A DNA stretch of 64,000 bases from Streptomyces toxytricini (lineage in GTDB: Bacteria > Actinomycetota > Actinomycetes > Streptomycetales > Streptomycetaceae), in the NCBI RefSeq assembly GCF_014649915.1, contig NZ_BMTY01000024.1, positions 83,690 through 147,689 of the forward strand, in the 5' to 3' direction. A program made the position numbers and the translations under genes. Numbering within the stretch: position 1 is the stretch's first letter; each line of letters starts with the position of its first letter. Below, piece by piece: positions 34,270 to 41,783 of the stretch. A model generated the notes under the pieces. That model worked only from the letters and a program-made list of their open reading frames with translations. It was not told the origin of the DNA and ran no database searches.

Positions 34270-35594
34270 CCCTGCTCGCCCGCGAGGTACTGCACGCCTC
34301 GCTCCAGGACCCGGTGCTGGAGTCGATCGGCTTCCTCAACGAGATCATGGGCCGCTACCCGGACGCCCTCTCCTTCGCCCCCGGCGCCCCGCACCCCGCC
34401 CCGTACGGGGACCTGGACACCGCCCGCTACCTGGACCGCTTCACCGCGCACGCGGCCTCCGCGGGCCTCGGGCCGGACCGGGCGTCCCGGCTGCTGTACG
34501 AGTACGGGCCGGCCCGCGGGCTGATCAACGGGATCGTCGCCGACGCCCTCCGCCGCGACCAGGGCATCGACGCCGACCCCGAGGCGCTGGTGATCACGGT
34601 CGGGGCGCAGGAGGCGATGTTCCTCGTGCTGCGCGCCCTGATCGCCTCCCCGGAGGACCTCCTGGCCGTCTCCGACCCGTGCTTCGTGGGCATCACCAGC
34701 GCCGCCAGCCTGCTCGGCGCCGGGGTCGTCCCCGTCCCCGAGGACGCCGACGGCCTCGACGTCGACGCGCTGGCCGAGGCGTGCCGGGCAGCCCGCCGCT
34801 GCGGCCGCCGCATCCGCGCCTGCTACGTCGCCCCCGACTACGCCAACCCCGGCGGCACCCGCATGGCGGCCGGGCGGCGGCCGCGGCTGCTGGAGCTGGC
34901 CGAGCGGGAGGACTTCCTCGTCCTGGAGGACAACGCGTACGGGTTCACCGCTCCCCCGGGCGCCGAACTGCCCGCCCTGAAGGCCCTGGACGGCGGGCGG
35001 CGGGTCGTGCACATCGGGACGTTCGCGAAGGTGTGCTTCCCCGGGGCACGCGTCGGCTACGTCGTCGCCGACCAGTCCGTGTCCGCCGCCGGGGCCGCGG
35101 CCGTGCCGCTCGCGGCGGAGCTGGCGCGGTTGAAGACCGCCGTCACCGTGAACACCTCGCCGGTGTGCCAGGCGCTGATCGCCGGGATGCTGCTGGAGCA
35201 CGGCGGCTCGCTCGCCGAACTGGCCCGGGCCAGGTCCGCGCTGTACCGGCGCAACCTCGCGCACCTGCTGCGGGCGCTGGACCGCGAGGGCGCGGCAGGG
35301 CTGCCGGAGGGAGTGGAGTGGAACCGGCCCGGCGGCGGGTTCTTCGTCCGGATGCGGCTGCCCGTGCCGGCGGACGCCGGACTGCTGGAGGCGTCCGCGG
35401 CCGGGTACGGGGTGCTGTGGACGCCGATGGCGCCCTTCCACCCGGGCGGCGGGGGCAGGCGTACGCTGCGGCTGTCGTGCAGCTACCTGGATCCGGAGGA
35501 GATCGATGAGGGCGTGCGGCGGCTCGGGGCCTTCCTCCGGGAGCACGCCCGGCCGCGGGCCGGGGCGGGCGCGCGGCCGGGGGGTTCTTCGTGA
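34266..35594 (+). CDS. PLP-dependent aminotransferase (HpgT/PgaT-like)
   Basis: A 442-residue fold-type I aminotransferase. It has Y-E-Y-G-P-A-R-G near residue 78, Y-V-A-P-D-Y-A-N-P-G-G near 188, and the PLP lysine in G-T-F-A-K-V-C-F-P-G-A-R-V-G-Y near 258. After DpgA-C it would transaminate 3,5-dihydroxyphenylglyoxylate to 3,5-dihydroxyphenylglycine. It overlaps both neighbours by 4 nt. Confidence 0.92.
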   Translation: MTLLAREVLHASLQDPVLESIGFLNEIMGRYPDALSFAPGAPHPAPYGDLDTARYLDRFTAHAASAGLGPDRASRLLYEYGPARGLINGIVADALRRDQGIDADPEALVITVGAQEAMFLVLRALIASPEDLLAVSDPCFVGITSAASLLGAGVVPVPEDADGLDVDALAEACRAARRCGRRIRACYVAPDYANPGGTRMAAGRRPRLLELAEREDFLVLEDNAYGFTAPPGAELPALKALDGGRRVVHIGTFAKVCFPGARVGYVVADQSVSAAGAAAVPLAAELARLKTAVTVNTSPVCQALIAGMLLEHGGSLAELARARSALYRRNLAHLLRALDREGAAGLPEGVEWNRPGGGFFVRMRLPVPADAGLLEASAAGYGVLWTPMAPFHPGGGGRRTLRLSCSYLDPEEIDEGVRRLGAFLREHARPRAGAGARPGGSS

Positions 35595-36796
35595 GCGGCG
35601 ACCGGAGCGTCCCCGCCCACCCCACCGCCCGCGACCGGGACCGCCCGTTCGACCCGCCGCCGGAACTCGCGGCGCTGCACGCCCGCGGCCCGGTCAGCCG
35701 CCTGCGCTACCCCGACGGCCACCTCGGATGGCTCGTCACCGGCCACGAGGCGGCCCGCCGGGTGCTCGCCGACCCCCGGTTCAGCGCGCGCTCCGAGCTC
35801 AAGCGGGTGCCGGTGGCCCGGCCGGGGACGGACCCGTTCTACGGCAGCCCCGCCCTGCCGGGCTGGCTCGTCGACATGGACGCGCCGCACCACACGCGGC
35901 TGCGCCGGCAGCTGATGGGCTGGTTCACCGCCCGCCGTACGCGGGCCCTGGCGCCCCGCATCGAGCGGATCGTCGGGGACCACCTGGAGGCGATGGCCGC
36001 CCTCGGCGGCCGGGCCGACCTCGTCGAGGCGTTCGCGCTGCCCGTCCCCTCCATGGTGATCTGCGAGCTGCTCGGCGTGCCGTACGGCGAGCGCGCCTCC
36101 TTCCAGCGCAACAGCGCCACCTTGTTCCGGATCGACGCGACCGCCGCCGAGGCCGCGGCGGCGATGGCCGAACTGGACGCATTCCTCACGGAGCTGGCCC
36201 GGCACCGGCGCCGGGCGCCCGGCGAGGACCTGCTGAGCGCGCTCGCCGCCGGAGGCGAGCTGACCACGGCGGAAGTCGCCGGCGTCGGCGCCCTCCTGCT
36301 GTCGGCGGGGCACGAGACGACGGCCGGCTCCCTCGGGCTGGGCACGTTCGCGCTGCTGTGCCACCCGGGCGAGGCGGCCCGGCTCGCGGACGATCCGTCG
36401 CTCGCCGGGAACGCGGTGGAGGAGCTGCTGCGGTACCTGACCATCTTCCACTTCGGGGTGCCCCGCTCCCCGCTGGAGGACGTCGTCCTGGAGGGGCGGA
36501 CGCTGCGCGCCGGGGAGTCCGTCACGGTCTCGCTGTCCGCCGCGAACCGCGACCCGGCGCGCTTCGCCGACCCCGACCGCCTCGACCTGGCCCGCCCCGC
36601 CTCCGGGCACCTCGCCTTCGGCCACGGGCCGCACCAGTGCATCGGGCAGCACCTGGCCCGCACGGAGATGCGGATCGCGTTCCCGGCGCTGTTCGCGCGC
36701 CTCCCCGGGCTGAAGCTGGCCGTGCCGGCGTCGGAGGTGCCGCTGGGCGAGGACATGGGCTTCTACGGGGTGCACCGGCTGCCCGTGGCCTGGTGA
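35591..36796 (+). CDS. Cytochrome P450
   Basis: A 401-residue bacterial P450 with helix I A-G-H-E-T-T near residue 238, E-E-L-L-R-Y in helix K, and the haem-ligand loop F-G-H-G-P-H-Q-C-I-G-Q-H-L-A-R near 346. The GTG start overlaps the aminotransferase stop by 4 nt. As the last gene of the forward operon it is the best candidate for oxidising a ring methyl to the hydroxymethyl found in pheganomycin. Substrate and timing are inference. Confidence 0.93.
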   Translation: MSGDRSVPAHPTARDRDRPFDPPPELAALHARGPVSRLRYPDGHLGWLVTGHEAARRVLADPRFSARSELKRVPVARPGTDPFYGSPALPGWLVDMDAPHHTRLRRQLMGWFTARRTRALAPRIERIVGDHLEAMAALGGRADLVEAFALPVPSMVICELLGVPYGERASFQRNSATLFRIDATAAEAAAAMAELDAFLTELARHRRRAPGEDLLSALAAGGELTTAEVAGVGALLLSAGHETTAGSLGLGTFALLCHPGEAARLADDPSLAGNAVEELLRYLTIFHFGVPRSPLEDVVLEGRTLRAGESVTVSLSAANRDPARFADPDRLDLARPASGHLAFGHGPHQCIGQHLARTEMRIAFPALFARLPGLKLAVPASEVPLGEDMGFYGVHRLPVAW

Positions 36797-36826
36797 GGGG
36801 CCCGTACCGGCCTTTGACGTGCCGCG

Positions 36827-38632
36827 TCAGCCGTGCCAGGACTTCCACAGGCGGGCGTACGCCCCGCCGCGGGCCACCAGTTCGTCGTGGGTGCCGGTCT
36901 CGGTGATGCGGCCGTCCTCCAGGACGACCACGCGGTCCGCGTCGTGGGCGGTGTGGAGGCGGTGGGCGATGGAGACGACCGTGCCGCCGAGCAGGCCGGC
37001 CAGGGCGCGTTCCACCGTGCGCGCGGTGTGCGGGTCGAGGAGGGCGGTCGCCTCGTCGAAGACGACGACCGGCGGGTCGAGCAGCAGCAGCCGGGCCAGG
37101 GCCAGCTGCTGGGCGCGGGCCGGGGGGAGTTCCGCCGCGCCGGAGCCGACCTCGTGGTCCAGGCCCAGCGCCGACGCCCACTCCCAGGCGGCGACGGCCC
37201 GCAGGGCTCGCTCCAGGTCCGCGGGGGTCGCGTCGGGGCGGGCGACGAGCAGGTTGTCGGCGAGGGTGCCGCGGAAGACGTGGTACTCCTGGGTGACGAG
37301 GATGACGCCGCGGCGCAGCTCGTCCGGCGGCAGCTCCGTCAGTGGGACGCCGCCCAGGCGGACGGTGCCCCGGCCGGGGGTGTCGATCCCGGCGAGGAGG
37401 CGGCCGAGGGTGGATTTGCCCGCGCCGGAGGGGCCCACGACGGCCAGCCGCTCGCCGGGCCGCACGTGCAGGTCGACGCCGCGGAGGCTCTCCTGCCGCT
37501 CCCGGTAGGCGAAGTGGACGCCCTGGACGTCGAGCGCGCCGTCGCGGGGGGATCCGGGGTGTGGGGCCGTGTCCGGGGCGGCGGCGGTCGCCGGGGCAGC
37601 GGCGTCGCGGACGCCGAGGATGCGGGCCATGGAGGCGCCGCCGACCTGGAGTTCGTCCATCCAGTACAGCATGGTGTCGACGGGCCCGATCACCTGCTGG
37701 ACGTACAGGGTGGCGGCGGTGACGGCGGCCAGGCCCACCATCCCCTCGATGTACATCAGCCCGCCGATGACCAGGGTGGCGGCCACGGGGAGGATGTAGC
37801 CGGTGTCGGCGATCGGCAGGTAGGTGCTGCGCAGGTTCAGGGTGTGCCGTTCGGCCGCGTACGAGGCGGCGATGTCCGCGTCGGTGCGGCGCCGGCGGCG
37901 CCCCTGGAGCCGGAGCGCCTCCACCGTGGGGGCGCCGGCGACGGTCTCGCCGAGGGTGTCGGTGAGGCGGGCGTACGCGGAGTTGGAGCGCAGGTAGCCG
38001 GCGCGGGCCCGCCGCAGGTACCAGCGGGTGGACAGCCACAGCACGGGGACGGCGACGAGGCAGGGCAGCACCAGCAGGGGGTCGGTCAGGCAGACGGCGC
38101 CGATGGTCAAAGCGATGGTGGTGCCCGCCACGAGGGTGTCGGGGACGGCCCGCTGCACGGTGAGGGCGAGGACGTCGACGTCCCGGGTGGTCCGGGTGAC
38201 CAGCTCGCCGGTGCCGGCCCGCTCGACGACGGGGGTGGGCAGGGCCAGCACCCGGTCGACGAACTCCTCGCGCAAGTCGGCCAGTACGGTCTCGCCGAGG
38301 CGGAGGGAGGCCCGCCGGGCGAAGCGGGTGAACACCGCCTGGAGGACGACCGCGGCGCAGATCGCGAGGGCGACCGGGGTGACGGCGAGCGAGCCGTGCG
38401 CGGCGTCCTCGACGATCCGGCCGAGGAGCTGGGGTGCGGCCAGCGCGGCGACGCAGGCCAGCGCGTGCAGGGCGAGGGAGGCGGCCAGGGGGCCGCGGTG
38501 CCGGAGCATGGTCCGCCGGGCGTGCGCGCGGACCTCCCGGGCGGAGGCGACGGGCAGCCGGTCTGCGGGCGGGGCCGTGCCGGGGTCGAGGCCGGCGCCG
38601 GGGTCCGGGGCGGTGGCGGCGGGGGCGGTCAT
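36827..38632 (-). CDS. ABC exporter half (TMD-NBD), with degenerate signature motif
   Basis: A 601-residue protein with an N-terminal six-helix transmembrane domain and a C-terminal ATPase. Walker A (G-P-S-G-A-G-K-S-T), Walker B (V-V-V-F-D-E-A-T) and the switch His (S-I-A-H-R-L) are intact. The signature, normally L-S-G-G-Q, reads E-L-P-P-A-R-A-Q. Its partner below has the opposite defects, so the two should form a heterodimer with one working site. It probably exports the cluster product. It starts 4 nt inside the upstream gene's stop. Confidence 0.92.
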   Translation of the reverse strand: MTAPAATAPDPGAGLDPGTAPPADRLPVASAREVRAHARRTMLRHRGPLAASLALHALACVAALAAPQLLGRIVEDAAHGSLAVTPVALAICAAVVLQAVFTRFARRASLRLGETVLADLREEFVDRVLALPTPVVERAGTGELVTRTTRDVDVLALTVQRAVPDTLVAGTTIALTIGAVCLTDPLLVLPCLVAVPVLWLSTRWYLRRARAGYLRSNSAYARLTDTLGETVAGAPTVEALRLQGRRRRRTDADIAASYAAERHTLNLRSTYLPIADTGYILPVAATLVIGGLMYIEGMVGLAAVTAATLYVQQVIGPVDTMLYWMDELQVGGASMARILGVRDAAAPATAAAPDTAPHPGSPRDGALDVQGVHFAYRERQESLRGVDLHVRPGERLAVVGPSGAGKSTLGRLLAGIDTPGRGTVRLGGVPLTELPPDELRRGVILVTQEYHVFRGTLADNLLVARPDATPADLERALRAVAAWEWASALGLDHEVGSGAAELPPARAQQLALARLLLLDPPVVVFDEATALLDPHTARTVERALAGLLGGTVVSIAHRLHTAHDADRVVVLEDGRITETGTHDELVARGGAYARLWKSWHG

Positions 38633-40425
38633 GCGAGGACCTCACGGGTGACGACGGCGCGGTAGTCGGGGTCGGCGAGGAGGGCCCGGTGGGGCCCTTC
38701 GGCGACGGCTTTGCCGTCCTTGACGAACACCACCGAGTCGGCGCTTTCGAGGACGATCGGGCTGGTGGTGAAGACGACGGTGGTCCGCCCGGCGCGGTGG
38801 GGGCCGAGGTTCCGGGCGATGCGGCCCTCGGTGGGGGCGTCGAGGGCGTTGGTCGGCTCGACGAGGACGAGCACCTGCGGGTCGGCGAGCAGGGCGCGCG
38901 CCAGGCGCAGCCGCTGCTGCTGCCCGCCGGAGAACTCGCGGCCGCCGGTGGTCTCGTGGGCGAGTCCGTCGGGGAGGGCGTCGACGACGTCGCGGGCGGA
39001 GGCGGTGTCGAGGGCGCGGAGGAGGGCTTCGGTGCGGGGGCGGTCGTCGCGGGGGTCGCTGTCTCGGGGGCCGTCGCCTCCCGGGTCGCCGTCGCGGGGT
39101 GCGCCGTCTCGGGGGTCGAGTTCGGTGCCGAGGCGGCCGGCGAAGAGGGTCGCGTCGTTGTCGGCGAGGAGGGTGTGGCGGCGTACGTCGTCGGTGCGGT
39201 GGGCGGACAGGGGCGTGTCGCCGAGCAGGACCGCGGAGTCGGTGTGGCCGCAGAGCCGTTCCGCGAGCGTACGGGCGTCCCCTTCGGTGCCGCACACGAC
39301 GGCGAGGAGCCGGCCGGGCGGGACGGTCAGCCCGGAGTCGGGGTCGTGCAGCGGGAGGCCGGTCGCGGCGGCGTCGTCGTCGAGGCGGCGGGTGCCGCCC
39401 GGCCGTTCCCGTTCCAGGCGCAGGAAGTCCAGGACGCGTCCGGCGGCGACGTTGGCGCGGGTCAGCTGGTCGAGCATGGCGGTGACCTGCCCGAGCTGGT
39501 CGGTGAGGAAGACGGCGTACCCGTAGAAGGCGACGAGCAGGCCCGGTTCGAGGCGGCCGGTGCCGACCTGGTGCGCGCCCAGCCAGACGATGGCCACGAG
39601 CAGCGCGCCGGGCAGCAGGACGCGCAGGAAGGCGATGTCTGCGACGGTGGCCGCGACGCGGGTGCCCTCGGCGCGCACCGCCTGGGAGCCCTCGCGGTAG
39701 CGGCGGCCGTACGTCTTCTCGCCGCCGAAGCCGCGCAGCACGCGCAGCCCGTCGATGATGTCGACGGACAGGTCGGTGAGGGCGCCCTGCTGTTCGCGCA
39801 GCCGCTGCTGGCGGCCGTGCAGGACGCGCATCAGCCGGGTGACGGCGGCGGCGATCAGCGGGACGCCGACGAGCACGACCAGCCCCAGCTGCCAGGACGT
39901 GGCCAGCATGAACACGGCGGCGAAGAGGATCGAGACGACCGCGCCGCTGCCGCGCGCCGTGCCCTCCAGGGCGGTGCCGAGGTGGCCGACGTCCGAGGCG
40001 CTGACGCTGACGACGGAACCGGTGGAGGCCCGCCGCGGCAGGTCGGCGCCGAGGTGGGCGGCGTGGCGGACGACGAGCTGGGTGGTCCCGTACACGGCGC
40101 CGAACCGGTTCGTGGTCGACGCCCGGTCGCGCAGCATGCCGACGACGGCCTGGAAGACCCCGAGGGCGAGGACCGCCCCGCCCCACAGCAGCAGCGCCTC
40201 GCGGTCGCGCTGGAGCAGCCCGCGGTCGATGCCGAGGGCGACGGCCGCCGGCACCAGCGCCTGCGCGAGGGTGCACAGCACGCCGAACAGCGTGGCGAGG
40301 ACGAGGCTGCCGCGGTGGCGGGTGGCCAGCCACAGCAGGAAGCGGACCGGGGAGCCGGTGGCGGGCGCCCCGGGGTCGGCGGCGGGGAACCGGGCGCGGC
40401 CGGCGGTGGTGAACCGGCGGCTCAC
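38629..40425 (-). CDS. ABC exporter half with degenerate Walker A/B
   Basis: A 598-residue protein from a GTG at 40425 that overlaps the methyltransferase stop by 4 nt; a longer frame exists to 40509. It has a TMD plus NBD layout. Its signature F-S-G-G-Q-Q-Q-R is intact. Walker A reads G-T-E-G-D-A-R-T without the lysine, Walker B ends V-L-V-E-P-T in place of L-L-D-E-P-T, and the switch His is missing. It is the catalytically weak half of a heterodimeric exporter and complements the partner exactly. Confidence 0.92.
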   Translation of the reverse strand: MSRRFTTAGRARFPAADPGAPATGSPVRFLLWLATRHRGSLVLATLFGVLCTLAQALVPAAVALGIDRGLLQRDREALLLWGGAVLALGVFQAVVGMLRDRASTTNRFGAVYGTTQLVVRHAAHLGADLPRRASTGSVVSVSASDVGHLGTALEGTARGSGAVVSILFAAVFMLATSWQLGLVVLVGVPLIAAAVTRLMRVLHGRQQRLREQQGALTDLSVDIIDGLRVLRGFGGEKTYGRRYREGSQAVRAEGTRVAATVADIAFLRVLLPGALLVAIVWLGAHQVGTGRLEPGLLVAFYGYAVFLTDQLGQVTAMLDQLTRANVAAGRVLDFLRLERERPGGTRRLDDDAAATGLPLHDPDSGLTVPPGRLLAVVCGTEGDARTLAERLCGHTDSAVLLGDTPLSAHRTDDVRRHTLLADNDATLFAGRLGTELDPRDGAPRDGDPGGDGPRDSDPRDDRPRTEALLRALDTASARDVVDALPDGLAHETTGGREFSGGQQQRLRLARALLADPQVLVLVEPTNALDAPTEGRIARNLGPHRAGRTTVVFTTSPIVLESADSVVFVKDGKAVAEGPHRALLADPDYRAVVTREVLA

Positions 40426-41594
40426 GGCTTGGTGCCGATGGTCAGGCCGTGCTCGTAGGGGTAGCCGGTGAGGGTGCGTACGGCGTCGAAGCCGGCCCGG
40501 CGCATCCACTCCTCGTAGTCGCGGGCCGGGTAGGCCATTCCCTGGCCGCTGGCGAGCACGTTGAGGTAGAGGGAGAGGCGCGCGGAGTACCAGCCGCCGG
40601 TCTCGTCGTCGGAGGCGTTGTAGCCGTAGACGAACACCCGCCCGCCGGAGGGGAGGACGGCGTACGCCTTCGCGAGCAGCTCCGTGATCTGCTCGCCGGA
40701 GAAGATCTCCAGGACGTGGCTGAAGAGGACGGCGTCCGCGCCGGGCGGGAAGGGGTCGGTGAAGAGGTCGCCGGGGTGCAGCCGGATGCGGTCCTGGGCG
40801 TCGGCCTTCGCGTCGGCGGCCAGCTGCGCGACGGACGGGATGTCGAAGACGGTCGAGCGCATGCCCGGGTGGCGGGCGAGCAGCCGGGCGCTGGTGGTGC
40901 CGTCGCCGCCGCCGATGTCGAGGAGGTGCCGTACGGTGGCGAACTCCCCGGTGTCGACGAGCGCGTCGAGGCTCTTGAGGGTGAACGCGCTCATGCTGCG
41001 GTGGAAGACCGCCTCCCGCTCAGGGTCGTGCGCGAGGCGCCGGTAGAGCGTCGGCTCGTCGCCGGGATGCGCGTCGAGCGCGAGGTTGGTGCCGGCGGCG
41101 AGGGCCTCGGTCATGCGCGCGAACGCCGGGTAGTAGATGTCCCGCCAGCCGGTGAGGATGTGGCGCCAGCTGTCCGGGCCGTCGGGGGCGAGGAGCTCGG
41201 CGGCGGCGGGCGCGTTGCGGTAGCCGCCGTCGGGGCCCCGCTCCAGCAGGCCGGTGGTGCACACGGCGTGCAGCAGCACCCGCAGCGAGTGCGCCGGCAC
41301 CCCGACGGCGGCGCGCAGCTCCTCGAAGGAGGCGCCGGGGTGGGCTGAGAGATGGCCGAAGACGTCCCATTCGAGCGCGGTGACGACGGCGTTGAAGAGG
41401 GCGGGGGCGTTCACGAGGAAGTGGAACCGCTCGACGACCGGATCGACGGCGGCACCGCCCGGTCCGGCACCGCCGGGCGGGGAGGCCTGGCCGGGGAGAA
41501 GGGCCGCCTCAGGACATCCGACCTGGCCGGACGGATCGGTCCCAGCGGATGGTGCCGTGTCGGCAGACGAATTCAACGTCGCACCTCTCGTCAA
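40422..41594 (-). CDS. SAM-dependent methyltransferase (O-methyltransferase / MppJ-like class)
   Basis: A protein of up to 390 residues with a helical dimerisation N-terminus (D-V-F-G-H-L, then R-V-L-L-H-A-V-C-T-T-G-L-L-E) and a C-terminal SAM fold with motif I (H-L-L-D-I-G-G-G-D-G-T) near residue 225. This class covers plant-type O-methyltransferases and some aromatic C-methyltransferases. In the cluster it could methylate the ring carbon or an oxygen. The start is uncertain: the longest frame opens with TTG at 41594 and the first about 50 residues look disordered. It heads the operon that also encodes the two ABC halves. Confidence 0.85.
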   Translation of the reverse strand: MTRGATLNSSADTAPSAGTDPSGQVGCPEAALLPGQASPPGGAGPGGAAVDPVVERFHFLVNAPALFNAVVTALEWDVFGHLSAHPGASFEELRAAVGVPAHSLRVLLHAVCTTGLLERGPDGGYRNAPAAAELLAPDGPDSWRHILTGWRDIYYPAFARMTEALAAGTNLALDAHPGDEPTLYRRLAHDPEREAVFHRSMSAFTLKSLDALVDTGEFATVRHLLDIGGGDGTTSARLLARHPGMRSTVFDIPSVAQLAADAKADAQDRIRLHPGDLFTDPFPPGADAVLFSHVLEIFSGEQITELLAKAYAVLPSGGRVFVYGYNASDDETGGWYSARLSLYLNVLASGQGMAYPARDYEEWMRRAGFDAVRTLTGYPYEHGLTIGTKP

Positions 41595-41726
41595 CGGATC
41601 GCCGGGGCCCGCTCACGGAGGCACCACGGCCGACTCCAAGATCACGATCACGCCCTCGCATGCTGGCACACCCCCCATCCCCCGGCAACAGGCCCCCACA
41701 CAATCCAGCCGCCCCCGGAACGGAAG

Positions 41727-41766
41727 CAGGGGCCCTGCCCGATGTCGTGGTCGGGCAGGGCCCCTG
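41727..41766. terminator. Strong hairpin terminator
   Basis: Perfect 16 bp arms CAGGGGCCCTGCCCGA (41727-41742) and TCGGGCAGGGCCCCTG (41751-41766) surround an 8 nt loop. It lies 17 bp beyond the end of the reverse-strand secreted protein gene and would terminate that transcript before the methyltransferase operon. Confidence 0.85.
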
Positions 41767-41783
41767 CGGTGGTCGTCCGGCTG

